Part shown: positions 24,266 to 33,346 of the stretch, piece by piece
Layout: the number at the start of each line of letters is the position of its first letter
Numbering within the stretch: the stretch's first letter is position 1
Source: JAJDGF01 sp031549325
Lineage (GTDB): Bacteria; Bacillota; Clostridia; Christensenellales; Aristaeellaceae
DNA length: 64,000 nucleotides
Reading direction: 5' to 3'
Assembly (NCBI GenBank): GCA_031549325.1
Contig: JAVBQA010000045.1
Location: 1 to 64,000, forward strand
Translations under genes and position numbers: made by a program
The notes under the pieces: generated by a model
Told to the model about the DNA's origin: nothing
Databases searched by the model: none
The model's input: only the letters and a program-made list of their open reading frames with translations

Positions 24266-26359
24266 GTGAGCACGTTGGAGAAAAAGCGATCCTTTAAGAG
24301 CGCGGCTGAGCTGCGGCCCGAGGACATGATCGGGCGAGAGCTGAGCTGGCTTGAGTTCAATCAGCGTGTGCTGAAAGAGGCCACGAGCGAGGACAATCCC
24401 CCATTTGAGAAGATGAAGTTCCTGTCCATCGTGGCCAGCAACCTGGACGAGTTTTTTATGATCCGCGTGGCGTCCATCTGGGATCAGATAGACGCGGGTT
24501 ATACCCTGCCCGACGCGGCGGGCATGACCCCCCGGCAGCAACTGGCCTCCATCACCGCGCGTGTGCGCGTGATGGTGCAGAAGATGTACGAGGTGCTCCG
24601 CAAAGAGATCCTGCCCGGATTGTCCGAGGCGGGCATTCGATTTGTGGATGAAAAATCATTGACGGACGAGCAGCGCGCCTTTCTGGATACTTATTTCGAA
24701 GACACGGTCTATCCCGTGCTGACCCCTATGGCGGTGGACTCGCGCCGGCCGTTTCCGCTGATTCTGAACCGCAGCTTGAATCTGGGGTTGCTGATCGACG
24801 ACGGCGATGGCGAGCTGACTTTCGCCAATGTGCAGGTGCCGTCGGGTCTGCCCCGTGTGGTGGTGCTTCCGTGCGCTTCCGGCGTCTCGGTGATGTTGCT
24901 TGAGCAGATCATCGCCCGAAACACCGACAAGCTGTTCCCCGGGCGGGACGTGATCTGTTGCCACGCCTACCGCATCACGCGCAACGCCGACCTGACTGTG
25001 GACGAGGATGACGCCGAGGATCTGCTCTCCACCATCGAGAAGCTGCTGAAGCAGCGGCGCTGGGGCGCGGCGGTGCGCCTCGAAATCGATCACCGCGCAG
25101 ACGAGCGGCTGGTGAAGGTGCTGGAGGATGCGCTGGAACTGGACTACGGCGACGCCTACTCCATCCACGGCCCCATCAATCTTGACTTTATGATGCGCTA
25201 CCTCTATTCCATGCCCGGCTTCGACGCGCAGAAATTCCCGCCCTACACCCCTGCGCCGCTGGTGCTTGAAGAAGGCGAGTCGATCTTTTCACGCATCGCC
25301 AAGGGCGATCTGCTGCTGTACCATCCGTATGACAGCTTCGAGCCGGTGGTGCGTTTTGTGCGCCATGCCGCGCGGGATCCACAGGTGCTGGCCATCAAGC
25401 AGACGCTGTACAGAGTCAGCGGCAACTCCCCCATCGTTTCCGCGCTGGCCGACGCTGCCGAAGCCGGAAAACAGGTCACGGTGCTGCTTGAGCTGCAGGC
25501 GCGCTTTGACGAGGAGAACAACATTCACTGGGGCAAGCGCCTGGAACGCGCGGGGGCCCACGTGATCTACGGTATGGCCGGGCTCAAGACCCACAGCAAG
25601 ATCACGCTGGTGGTGAGAAGCGAGCAAAGCGGCATCAAGCGCTACGTGCACCTTGGAACCGGAAACTACAACGATGTGACCGCCCAGATCTACACGGACC
25701 ACGGGTTGTTCACAGCCAACGACAAGTTTGGCTCGGACGCCTCGGCGTTCTTCAACATGCTGACAGGGTTCACCAACACCCCGAAGTTCCAAAAGCTTGT
25801 GTCTGCACCCAGTAACCTGCGCACGACTTTCCTGGCGCTGATTGACCGCGAGACGCAAAACGCCAGGGCTTGCAAGCGCGGCGAGGTCTTCGCCAAGATG
25901 AACTCGCTCGTGGACGAGGAGATCATCGCGGCGCTGTACCGGGCGTCCATCGCTGGCGTCAGGGTGAAGCTGATCGTGCGTGGCATCTGTTGCCTGAGAC
26001 CCGGTCTTCCCGGCATCAGCGAGAAGATCAGCGTGCGCTCGATTGTGGGACGGTATCTCGAGCACAGCCGCATCTTCTTGTTCCACAACGACGGCAACCC
26101 GCAGGGCTTTCTTTCGAGCGCCGACTGGATGCCCAGAAACCTCGACCGGCGGGTCGAGCTGTTGTTCCCGGTGGAGCACCCCGCGCTGCTCAAGCAAATC
26201 AGCGACGTGCTGAAGCTGCAGTGGCACGACAACGTCAAATGCGCCGAGCTCAAGAGCGACGGACGCTATGAGCGCGTGGGCAAAAGCGGAGAACCGCGCG
26301 TGAATTCCCAAGAAGAACTGATGAAGCTGCACAGCAGAAAACAAATCCCGGGGGAGTAA
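24266..26359 (+). CDS. ppk1: Polyphosphate kinase 1
   Basis: The 697-residue protein has the PPK1 domain order. The N domain contains RELSWLEFNQRVLKEA, and the head domain follows. Two phospholipase-D-like C domains contain LLYHPYDSFEPVVRFVRHAA, ALKQTLYRVSG-type sequence (here AIKQTLYRVSGNSPIV), GLKTHSKITLVVR and YVHLGTGNYN. It reversibly transfers the ATP gamma-phosphate to polyphosphate through a phosphohistidine. A GTG at 24266 lies five bases from GGAAG; another GTG at 24263 is adjacent. The dprA-like gene follows after three bases. Confidence 0.95.
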   Translation: MSTLEKKRSFKSAAELRPEDMIGRELSWLEFNQRVLKEATSEDNPPFEKMKFLSIVASNLDEFFMIRVASIWDQIDAGYTLPDAAGMTPRQQLASITARVRVMVQKMYEVLRKEILPGLSEAGIRFVDEKSLTDEQRAFLDTYFEDTVYPVLTPMAVDSRRPFPLILNRSLNLGLLIDDGDGELTFANVQVPSGLPRVVVLPCASGVSVMLLEQIIARNTDKLFPGRDVICCHAYRITRNADLTVDEDDAEDLLSTIEKLLKQRRWGAAVRLEIDHRADERLVKVLEDALELDYGDAYSIHGPINLDFMMRYLYSMPGFDAQKFPPYTPAPLVLEEGESIFSRIAKGDLLLYHPYDSFEPVVRFVRHAARDPQVLAIKQTLYRVSGNSPIVSALADAAEAGKQVTVLLELQARFDEENNIHWGKRLERAGAHVIYGMAGLKTHSKITLVVRSEQSGIKRYVHLGTGNYNDVTAQIYTDHGLFTANDKFGSDASAFFNMLTGFTNTPKFQKLVSAPSNLRTTFLALIDRETQNARACKRGEVFAKMNSLVDEEIIAALYRASIAGVRVKLIVRGICCLRPGLPGISEKISVRSIVGRYLEHSRIFLFHNDGNPQGFLSSADWMPRNLDRRVELLFPVEHPALLKQISDVLKLQWHDNVKCAELKSDGRYERVGKSGEPRVNSQEELMKLHSRKQIPGE

Positions 26360-26362
26360 CTG

Positions 26363-27349
26363 ATGCAACACAACGACGAAGCGTTTGCCACGATGCTGCT
26401 GATGAGCCAGATCGATCCCGGCAAGAGTGAGCTGGTGCGGCCGCTGACCACCGCCGAATGGCACCAGCTGCAGGCCAAGTTGAAGGCGTCTAGCCTGCTC
26501 TCTGCGGGTGAATTGTTGCGTGCCGACATGGGCGCGCTGATGATGCTGGGCTGCACGGAAGAGGAGTCATACCGGTTGTGTGTGCTGCTAGGGCGCACGC
26601 TGCCACTGAGCATCTCGCTGGAGCAGCAACACATGAAGGGCATCGACATCATCACCCACGAAGAGCGCTCCTACCCGGACAAGCTGCGCGACACGCTGCT
26701 TGAGAAAGCGCCTCCCATGCTGTACATCGCCGGGCGGCCCGAGCTGTTCAGGCAGAGCGCAATCGCGGTGCTGGGACCGCTTGCGCCCAAAGGCGATACG
26801 GAAAACCGCGTGCGAAGGCTGGTGCGCGAGGCATCCGAAGCCGGCTTCGTCGTCGTTCTGGACGGGCAGAACGGGCTTGGGCACATCGCGCTGGACGAGG
26901 TTTCGAAGTGCTCCGGGCGCTGCGTGCTGGTGCTGGCGGGCGCCATGAGCGCGGCACTTGAGCGCCCGCTCATCGCGAATCTGGTCAGCGAGCGTCGATG
27001 CGTGCTGCTGTCCCAGTTTCACCCAGACGCGCCCTACACCGCCAGCCATGCCATCATGCGCAACAAATGCGTCTACGCGCTGAGCGAGGCGGCCTTTGTG
27101 TTTGCCTGCGACGAGGACAAGGGCATCACCTACGCGGGCGCCATTGAGGCGCTGCGTGCCAAGAGCTGCAAGTTTGTCTACGCGCTGGACACAGAGCTCT
27201 ACTCGGGCAATCGGCCGCTGATCTCAAAAGGCGCGGTGCCCATTCCGGATCTGGATCAAACGCCGTTCCGGTTGCTCAGCGAGAACTGGCTGAGCGCCAC
27301 AGGCGAGCAGACGTGTCTTTTTGACTGGCAGGAACCCAGAAGGTATTAA
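26363..27349 (+). CDS. Divergent DprA/Smf-family protein
   Basis: The 328-residue protein has the DprA layout: a short N-terminal helical region, then the HEERSYPDKLRDTLLEKAPPMLYIAG lead-in at about residue 93 and a Rossmann-like domain. The usual (V/I)G(S/T)R signature at the start of that domain is replaced by AVLGPLAPKGD, so the conserved Arg of the family is missing. True DprA loads RecA on single-stranded DNA during transformation; this version may have another role. The ATG follows GGGGGAG. It ends at a shared terminator with the convergent pdp gene. Confidence 0.72.
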   Translation: MQHNDEAFATMLLMSQIDPGKSELVRPLTTAEWHQLQAKLKASSLLSAGELLRADMGALMMLGCTEEESYRLCVLLGRTLPLSISLEQQHMKGIDIITHEERSYPDKLRDTLLEKAPPMLYIAGRPELFRQSAIAVLGPLAPKGDTENRVRRLVREASEAGFVVVLDGQNGLGHIALDEVSKCSGRCVLVLAGAMSAALERPLIANLVSERRCVLLSQFHPDAPYTASHAIMRNKCVYALSEAAFVFACDEDKGITYAGAIEALRAKSCKFVYALDTELYSGNRPLISKGAVPIPDLDQTPFRLLSENWLSATGEQTCLFDWQEPRRY

Positions 27350-27353
27350 ACGC

Positions 27354-27380
27354 ATCGGCAAGGGCTTAGCCCTTGCCGAT
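27354..27380. terminator. Bidirectional terminator between dprA-like and pdp
   Basis: A perfect 12-bp stem (ATCGGCAAGGGC / GCCCTTGCCGAT) with a TTA loop. It lies between convergent genes. Confidence 0.8.
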
Positions 27381-27389
27381 TTCCATGGT

Positions 27390-28706
27390 CTAGACGTCTT
27401 TCTGCGTGACCACCCTGTGCACCAACGGCGGCGGATCGACGGGCGTGTCGCCGATTACGATCGCCTGCGCCATCAGCCCCTTCGCCGCGAGGACATCCGA
27501 TTTTTCGCCCGCGTGCAGCTCGTACAGTACGCCGCCCGCTTCGATCCGCTCGCCGATGCGCACCCGCATGATCAGCCCTACAGCCGGATCGATCAGATCC
27601 TCCTTGCGCTCACGGCCTGCGCCCAGCGCTTTGGCGGCGTTGCCGATCAGGCTGGTTCTCATCTCGGTGACGTATCCGCTCCGCTCGGCTTTCACCTCAA
27701 AAACACGCGCGGCTTGCGGCAGCAGCGACAGATCCTTCACCACAAGGGGATCTCCCCCCTGCGCCTCGATCATCTCGGCCAGCTTGCGCAGGCCTTCCCC
27801 GGTTTGAATCTTCTCATCCAGCGCCGCTTGCGCGCGCTCAATGTCCGGGTACAACCCGGCCTCCACCAGCATGTGCGCGCCCAGCAGCAACGAAACATCT
27901 TTCAGCTTGCCGCCCGCCATGCCGGACAGCACCAAAATGGCCTCCTTTACCTCGAGCGCATTGCCGATGTATTGCCCCAGAGGCTGATCCATGTCGGTCA
28001 CCAGCGCGCTGAAGCGCCGCCCGGTGCCGCAGCCGATGCGCACCATCCATTCGGCCAGCTCGACGGACTGCTCAAGCGTGGGCATGATCGCACCGCTGCC
28101 CGCTTTCACGTCCAGCACGATCACATCCGCACCGGAGGCGATCTTCTTCGACAAAATCGATGAAGTGATCAGCGGGAGGCTATCCACCGTGCCGGTCACG
28201 TCACGCAGCGCGTACACGGCCTTATCGGCGGGCGCAAGGTTTCCCGTCTGGCCCACCACCGCGCAGCCCACCCTGTTCACCTGGTCGATGAACGCCTGGC
28301 CGTCGATGTCGATGCACATACCCGGAATCGACTCCAGCTTGTCCAGCGTGCCGCCGGTGTGCCCGAGACCCCTTCCGGACATCTTGGCCACCTTTGCGCC
28401 GCAGCAGGCCACCAACGGCACCAGAATCAGCGAGGTGGTATCGCCCACGCCGCCAGTCGAGTGCTTATCCACTTTTACGCCCGCAATGCCTGACAGGTCG
28501 AGCACATCGCCTGAGCAGGCCATGGCCATGGTCAAATCGATCGTTTCGCGCTCAGACATGCCGCGCAGGCAGATCGCCATCAGCAACGCCGCCAGCTGGT
28601 AGTCTTTGAACTCGCCCGTGACCGAGCCGTTCACAAATGCCTGTATCTCCTCGGCGCTCAACGCCTCACCGCGCCGCTTTTTCAGAATGATGTCCACCGG
28701 GTTCAT
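27390..28706 (-). CDS. pdp: Pyrimidine-nucleoside (thymidine) phosphorylase
   Basis: The 438-residue protein belongs to the nucleoside phosphorylase II family. It has VKVDKHSTGGVGDTTSL (phosphate-binding), KMSGRGLGHTGGTLDKLES, ALRDVTGTVDSLPLITSSILSKKIA and DVKAGSGAIMPT. It splits uridine or thymidine with phosphate for pyrimidine salvage. The Firmicutes enzymes usually accept both, hence Pdp rather than DeoA, but this is inferred. The ATG has GGGGAGAG upstream and overlaps the stop of the DNA glycosylase gene by four bases. Confidence 0.93.
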   Translation of the reverse strand: MNPVDIILKKRRGEALSAEEIQAFVNGSVTGEFKDYQLAALLMAICLRGMSERETIDLTMAMACSGDVLDLSGIAGVKVDKHSTGGVGDTTSLILVPLVACCGAKVAKMSGRGLGHTGGTLDKLESIPGMCIDIDGQAFIDQVNRVGCAVVGQTGNLAPADKAVYALRDVTGTVDSLPLITSSILSKKIASGADVIVLDVKAGSGAIMPTLEQSVELAEWMVRIGCGTGRRFSALVTDMDQPLGQYIGNALEVKEAILVLSGMAGGKLKDVSLLLGAHMLVEAGLYPDIERAQAALDEKIQTGEGLRKLAEMIEAQGGDPLVVKDLSLLPQAARVFEVKAERSGYVTEMRTSLIGNAAKALGAGRERKEDLIDPAVGLIMRVRIGERIEAGGVLYELHAGEKSDVLAAKGLMAQAIVIGDTPVDPPPLVHRVVTQKDV

Positions 28707-29206
28707 GATCTCTCCCCTTTCAGAAACGAAAGCGCATCCGCCCAGGCTGCGCGTTTGTTTTCGTAGCGCATGGTGTGCGCCGGACTGGTAGACGGCAGCA
28801 CAATCCGCTCGATCCCCTCTCCCACGCCCGGCAGCAGTTTCAAAAACAACTGTTTCGCCGTGCCCCCGTTAAACAAGATACGCTGAAGATTCGGGCTGTC
28901 CGCGATCAGCGCGCCGATGTTGTTGGGTGTGGCATCTCTGATGGCGCTGTCCAGCGAGCCAGGCCGCACGCAGGAACCCGCGACATCCCACAGCGCGATC
29001 CGGTTTCCCAGAAGCAACAGGCGCTTGGCCGCCGGGTCTTGCGGCACCGCTTCCCCCAAGATGTCCGCCAGCATGGGCCAGAAGCAGTTGCGCGGGTGCG
29101 CGTAGTAAAACGCCTGCTCCAGCGACGCCACGCTTGGCATCGTGCCCAGCACCAGCGCCCGGACGCTTTGATCGTGCACCGCCGCAAACGACGCGATTCT
29201 GTCCAT
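28703..29206 (-). CDS. DNA-deoxyinosine glycosylase (HDG, UDG superfamily)
   Basis: The 167-residue protein matches the hypoxanthine-DNA glycosylase branch of the uracil-DNA-glycosylase superfamily. It has VLGTMPSVASLEQAFYYAHPRNCFWPML at residues about 19-46, ALWDVAGSC, FNGGTAKQLF, and the C-terminal VLPSTSPAHTM. It would remove deaminated bases, chiefly hypoxanthine, from DNA. AGGAGGG is six bases before the ATG at 29206; a longer ORF start is upstream of the promoter and therefore rejected. It is the first gene of a two-gene unit with pdp. Confidence 0.86.
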   Translation of the reverse strand: MDRIASFAAVHDQSVRALVLGTMPSVASLEQAFYYAHPRNCFWPMLADILGEAVPQDPAAKRLLLLGNRIALWDVAGSCVRPGSLDSAIRDATPNNIGALIADSPNLQRILFNGGTAKQLFLKLLPGVGEGIERIVLPSTSPAHTMRYENKRAAWADALSFLKGERS

Positions 29207-29231
29207 GCAAAGCCCTCCTGCGATAAAGAGT

Positions 29232-29260
29232 ATTATACCAGAAATCCGCTGCGCGGGGAA
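29232..29260 (-). promoter_or_regulatory. Extended -10 promoter of the HDG-pdp unit
   Basis: On the minus strand TTCCCC, a 17-base spacer ending TGG, then TATAAT. The -10 at 29232-29237 is perfect; the -35 is weak. Confidence 0.7.
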
Positions 29261-29264
29261 GCCC

Positions 29265-29293
29265 TTTTCAAAGCGCCCAACTTGCGGTATAAT
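29265..29293 (+). promoter_or_regulatory. Promoter of the UgtP-like glycosyltransferase
   Basis: TTTTCA, a 17-base spacer and a perfect TATAAT, 44 bases before the ATG. It diverges from the HDG-pdp promoter. Confidence 0.7.
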
Positions 29294-29336
29294 GGAATTG
29301 TGGCAACTTGAGCCAAATTGACCCAAGGAGCGTCCT

Positions 29337-30533
29337 ATGAGCAAAAAACGCATTATGATCATCTCATCCAACTTCACGGGGCATGGCCACAAAAGCATCT
29401 GCGAGGCGATCTGTGAGCACCTGTCGGACCATCCCGACGTGGTGATTCAGGTGGTCGACGGGTTTTCGCTGATCGGATCGGCGGGCGTGCGCGCCTCTAA
29501 GTTATATGGCCCGATCACCAGAAATGCCAGCGACCTCTGGAAGCTGACCTACAACATGACCGGCAAGCAAAAGAACCGTGTGACCGAAGACTTGCTCACC
29601 GCGCTGGCGTATGACAAGTTCATGCAAAAAGTGAGCGCGTTTGAGCCCGGACTGATCGTGACCGTGCACCCGCTGTTCACGCGCAGCCTGCTCAACATTC
29701 TCGAATACCACAAGATGCAAATCCCGTTCATCGCGCTGCAGGCGGACATCATCAATATCCACCGCGCCTGGTGCGACCCCCGCGCCACGCTGACGCTGTG
29801 CCCCACGCCTGAGGCCTACGAATGCAGCCTGAATTTGCACAAGATGCCAGTGGACAAGCTGGAGCTGTGTGGCTTCCCCACGCGCGAGCGCTTCTGCGCG
29901 GCGGCGAGAAACGCTCCCCCCCACGAGTATGACGGCAGCCGCCCGCTGAACTGTCTGCTGATGAGCGGCGGCGAGGGCAGCGGCAACCTGAAAAAATATG
30001 CCGAACAGCTGCTGGAACACGTGGACTGCAGCCTGACCGTGATCTGCGGGCGCAACAAAAAGCTCAAGGAGCTGCTGGAGCAGACGCTGGGCCTGGTGTA
30101 CGGCAAGCGCCTGCAGGCCCACGGATTCCTCGAAAATGTTCAGGATTACATGGCGCAAAGCGATCTGGTCATCGCGCGTGGCAGCCCCAACACCATGATG
30201 GAAGCCGTCGTGATGGGCGTGCCGCTGATGATCACGGGATGCCTGCCTGGGCAGGAGGCCGATAACCCCGCGCTGATGGTGACGCACAACCTGGGCGTGC
30301 TGTGCCAGAGTCCGGAGTCCGCGCCCGCGATCGTAAAGGCGCTCATGGCCAACAACGGCAAGCGGCTCCATGAGATCCGCCAGGCGCAGCTGGCTTACAG
30401 GAACTTCGACAACGCCAAGCACATCGCCCAGCGGCTCTGCGAGCTGGCGCTGCCGGACGATTTCCCAAGGCAGCGACTGAACCGCTTTCCGGCTACGCTG
30501 ATGGGCTCTAGATACACAAAGAACGCCGAATAA
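29337..30533 (+). CDS. UgtP/MGDG-synthase-type glycosyltransferase
   Basis: The 398-residue GT28/GT-B enzyme has the N-terminal IMIISSNFTGHGHKSICEAI, which matches the GxGH motif of monogalactosyl/diglucosyl-diacylglycerol synthases. PSLVVTVHP-like IVTVHPLFTRSLL, LCGFPTRERF and the donor-site region VIARGSPNTMMEAVVMGVPLMI follow. It likely transfers a sugar from a UDP-sugar to diacylglycerol, making membrane glycolipid and the lipoteichoic acid anchor. AAGGAG precedes the ATG. It is a single-gene unit ending at a strong hairpin. Confidence 0.85.
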   Translation: MSKKRIMIISSNFTGHGHKSICEAICEHLSDHPDVVIQVVDGFSLIGSAGVRASKLYGPITRNASDLWKLTYNMTGKQKNRVTEDLLTALAYDKFMQKVSAFEPGLIVTVHPLFTRSLLNILEYHKMQIPFIALQADIINIHRAWCDPRATLTLCPTPEAYECSLNLHKMPVDKLELCGFPTRERFCAAARNAPPHEYDGSRPLNCLLMSGGEGSGNLKKYAEQLLEHVDCSLTVICGRNKKLKELLEQTLGLVYGKRLQAHGFLENVQDYMAQSDLVIARGSPNTMMEAVVMGVPLMITGCLPGQEADNPALMVTHNLGVLCQSPESAPAIVKALMANNGKRLHEIRQAQLAYRNFDNAKHIAQRLCELALPDDFPRQRLNRFPATLMGSRYTKNAE

Positions 30534-30537
30534 ACAA

Positions 30538-30560
30538 AGCGGGCGCATCGCGCGCCCGCT
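30538..30560. terminator. Shared terminator between the UgtP-like and GNAT genes
   Basis: A 9-bp perfect stem (AGCGGGCGC / GCGCCCGCT) with a 5-base loop. The T-rich tail (TTTGTTTATT) lies on the minus-strand side, so it best serves the GNAT gene. Confidence 0.7.
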
Positions 30561-30574
30561 CTCCATTTGCCGAT

Positions 30575-31129
30575 TTACACCTCAGGGTTCAGGATGACCA
30601 TGTGGATGTGGTCCTCCCACACGCCGTTGATCTTCAGGTACTGCTTGGAGATCCCTTCGTTCTCGAACCCCAGCTTCTTCACAACGCCCAGAGACGCCTT
30701 GTTCCACGGCATGATGTTGGCCTCCACACGGTGCAGCCCGAACTCGTCGAACGCGATCTGCACCATCCTTCCGACCGCCTCGCTCATATAGCCGCGACGC
30801 AGCTCTTCCCCATCCAGTTTGTAGCCCAGGAAGCAGGAGAGGAACGCGCCATACACGATGTTCGACAGCGATACCGTGCCGATCAGCCGGTGCGGGTCGC
30901 TCTTTTTCGCGATCCACACGCGCAATCCCTGCCCGCGAGACAGCGCCTCCTGATCCTGCTGGATCAATTCCTGTTGTCGGGCAAGCGTGAAGTATGCCTC
31001 ATCATGGGTGGCCTCGTAGGGCTGCAGAAACGCACGGTTGCGCATGTTGTAGTCCAGCACTTGCCGCGCCAGCTCAGGTTTAGAGACATACAGATGCAGA
31101 CGCTCGGTCTCGATATTCGGAGAAATCAC
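30575..31129 (-). CDS. RimJ/RimL-type GNAT N-acetyltransferase
   Basis: This 184-residue acetyltransferase begins IETERLHLYVSKPELARQVLDY and has the acetyl-CoA loop GYKLDGEELRRGYMSEAVGRMV. The C-terminal motif HRVEANIMPWNKASLGVVKKLGF is typical of the RimJ/RimL subfamily that acetylates ribosomal-protein N termini or other amines. The actual substrate is unknown. The start is a GTG overlapping the stop of the HAD gene (GTGA), so it is translationally coupled to it. Confidence 0.85.
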   Translation of the reverse strand: MISPNIETERLHLYVSKPELARQVLDYNMRNRAFLQPYEATHDEAYFTLARQQELIQQDQEALSRGQGLRVWIAKKSDPHRLIGTVSLSNIVYGAFLSCFLGYKLDGEELRRGYMSEAVGRMVQIAFDEFGLHRVEANIMPWNKASLGVVKKLGFENEGISKQYLKINGVWEDHIHMVILNPEV

Positions 31130-31809
31130 GACAGCGCCACCCCCGCCAGGTCTCGAATGTCATCGATTACATACCTGATGTTCATCGTTTCCGGCACAGC
31201 ATGGCGCGCCGGATTGTACCAACAGGCGTCCGTGCCCGCGTTGATCGCGCACTGCATGTCAGACGTCAGGCTATCCCCGGCCATCAGCGCCTGGTTTGCC
31301 CCAATGCCGCCCAGCGCAAACAGTGCCGCTTCAATCATGCGTTTATCGGGTTTCGCGCAGCCCACTTCTTCCGAGATGACCAGCGCCTTGACGCACTCCC
31401 TGAGAGGTGATCTGCTCATCCGCCCATGCTGTACCGTGCTGATGCCGTTGGTCACGATGGCCACCGGCAGCGCTTCAGCGATCTGGCGCACCGTCTCCAG
31501 CGCGCCGTCAATCAAGATGGGCTGGCGGCTCAGCGCCTCCTCATACGCAATCGCAGCGGACTTTGGGTCGGCGTCCACACCATAGCGCGTGATCAACTCC
31601 CGAAACCGACGGATCTTAAGCTCCTTCTGGGTTAGCATACCCTTCTCAAAATCCAGCCAGCACTTGTGGTTGATGCGGCTGTACGCTGCATCTGCGCCCA
31701 CTTCTGTGATGCCGAGCCCAGTCAGCACATCCGCGATCGCATGCTTCTCTGCGGCCTGGAAGTCAAACAGTGTGTCGTCGGCGTCAATCAGAATGGCCCT
31801 GTACTTCAT
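31126..31809 (-). CDS. HAD-superfamily hydrolase, YjjG-like nucleotidase
   Basis: This 227-residue phosphatase has HAD motif I ILIDADDTLFDF, motif II VAIVTNG, motif III lysine in EEVGCAKPDKRMI, and motif IV LMAGDSLTSDMQCA. The helical cap follows motif I, as in YjjG/YfnB-type 5'-nucleotidases that act on non-canonical pyrimidine nucleotides. The substrate is inferred from family only. The ATG at 31809 lies inside the 3' end of the helicase gene (26-base overlap); the long ORF extension upstream is out of family and antisense-like. Confidence 0.87.
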   Translation of the reverse strand: MKYRAILIDADDTLFDFQAAEKHAIADVLTGLGITEVGADAAYSRINHKCWLDFEKGMLTQKELKIRRFRELITRYGVDADPKSAAIAYEEALSRQPILIDGALETVRQIAEALPVAIVTNGISTVQHGRMSRSPLRECVKALVISEEVGCAKPDKRMIEAALFALGGIGANQALMAGDSLTSDMQCAINAGTDACWYNPARHAVPETMNIRYVIDDIRDLAGVALS

Positions 31810-33334
31810 GGTTCGCCCTCCTCGGCTCGCGGCGGGTCGGGTACGGCTTCTGGGCGCGGGACGCGTCTTGCCGAGGCTTATAGCCCGAGCGATCGCGCTG
31901 GGCGTTTGCCCCGTAGCGCGGCTTGTTTCCGCCGCCCACCGGCTGTCCATATGGACCGCGGCGCGTCGGCGCGAAAGGCCTGGGCGCGTCGGTACGGGCC
32001 GTCTTGACAGGCTCAGGCAGCCGAATATCAAGCTCGCCATTGGTCTTGTTGTCGCCCCTCTGGAGCAGCATCGACAACATGGACGCCACCAAGCGCTCGG
32101 CATCCTGGCCATCCAGCAGTTGTTGCGCCATCAGAAGCGCGTCAGGTTGCGCGTCATCCAGCCCGGCTTTGATCTGATAGATCTTGCGCTCGACCTGCGC
32201 TTGCTTCAATTCGGCGCCGCTGGGCGGCTGCTCACACAGGATCTTCGCGCCTGTGATGCGCCGATAGTCCCACATGCGCGCCACTTCCTGACCCAACACG
32301 AAGGAATACGCCCTGCCCTGCTTGCCCGCGCGGCCGGTGCGGCCGATGCGGTGCACGTAGTTCTCCACGTCCAACGGCAGGTCGTAGTTAAACACGACCT
32401 CGATGTCGTCGATATCCAGCCCTCGCGCGGCCACATCGGTCGCTACGAGCACCGATACCGCGCCTTGCTTGAACCGCGCCATGATCGCCTCGCGCTGGAT
32501 CTGCTGCATGTCGCCATGCAACCCGGCCGCCGCGAATCCGCGCGATTGCAGCTGAGTCACGATGTCCTCCACGCCGCGCTTGGTGTTGCAGAACACCAGC
32601 GCCTTTTGGGCGTCGGTCTTGACCAGCAGACGCGCCAACAGCTCCAGTTTATGGAACGAGCGCACGCTGATGTAGGACTGCTCGATGCGCTCCACCGTCA
32701 GCTTTTCCGGGCTGATGCGGATGTGCACCGGGTTTTTCAGATAGCGCCGCCCGAGCGACAGGATTTCGCGCGGCATGGTCGCCGAGAACAGCGCGGTCTG
32801 GCGCGTCTCAGGGGTCTTTTGAAGGATGGTCTCGATGTCGTCGCGGAAGCCCATGTCGAGCATCTCGTCGGCCTCGTCGAGCACCGCGATTTTCACCCGG
32901 GACAGATCCAGCGTCCCCCGGTTCATGTGATCCATCACACGGCCAGGCGTGCCCACCACCACTTGTGCGCCGTCGCGAAGCCCGCGCAGTTGGCGCTCAA
33001 TGGGCTGCCCGCCATAGACTGCCAGCGTGCGAAGCCCAGCGCGGTAGCGCCCGAGCTTTACAAGCTCGCCAGCCGTCTGCACGCACAGCTCACGGGTCGG
33101 GCACAGCACGAGCGCCTGCACGTGTCGCTCTTTGATGTCCAGCGCGTCCACAAGCGGAATGCCGAACGCGGCAGTCTTGCCGGTGCCAGTCTGGGCCTGG
33201 CCGATGATGTCCCGCTGCTCCAGCATGGGCGGAATGGATCCGGATTGAATCGGGGTGGGCTCCTGATAGCCCATGTCGGAAATTGCGCGTCTGAGTTCAT
33301 CTGAAATGTTGAAAGTATCCTGGAATGCTTGCAT
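31784..33334 (-). CDS. cshA: DEAD-box ATP-dependent RNA helicase (CshA-like)
   Basis: This 516-residue helicase has the Q motif, motif I AQTGTGKTAAFG, motif II VLDEADEMLDMGF, motif III SATMP, VATDVAARGLDI, and motif VI HRIGRTGRAGKQG. A regulatory region and a basic Arg/Gly/Tyr-rich tail of about 60 residues follow, probably for RNA binding. It is likely part of the RNA degradosome or ribosome assembly. AGGAG is five bases before the ATG. It follows murJ by 12 bases and overlaps the HAD gene. Confidence 0.94.
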   Translation of the reverse strand: MQAFQDTFNISDELRRAISDMGYQEPTPIQSGSIPPMLEQRDIIGQAQTGTGKTAAFGIPLVDALDIKERHVQALVLCPTRELCVQTAGELVKLGRYRAGLRTLAVYGGQPIERQLRGLRDGAQVVVGTPGRVMDHMNRGTLDLSRVKIAVLDEADEMLDMGFRDDIETILQKTPETRQTALFSATMPREILSLGRRYLKNPVHIRISPEKLTVERIEQSYISVRSFHKLELLARLLVKTDAQKALVFCNTKRGVEDIVTQLQSRGFAAAGLHGDMQQIQREAIMARFKQGAVSVLVATDVAARGLDIDDIEVVFNYDLPLDVENYVHRIGRTGRAGKQGRAYSFVLGQEVARMWDYRRITGAKILCEQPPSGAELKQAQVERKIYQIKAGLDDAQPDALLMAQQLLDGQDAERLVASMLSMLLQRGDNKTNGELDIRLPEPVKTARTDAPRPFAPTRRGPYGQPVGGGNKPRYGANAQRDRSGYKPRQDASRAQKPYPTRREPRRANHEVQGHSD

Positions 33335-33346
33335 GTAAACTCCTAT

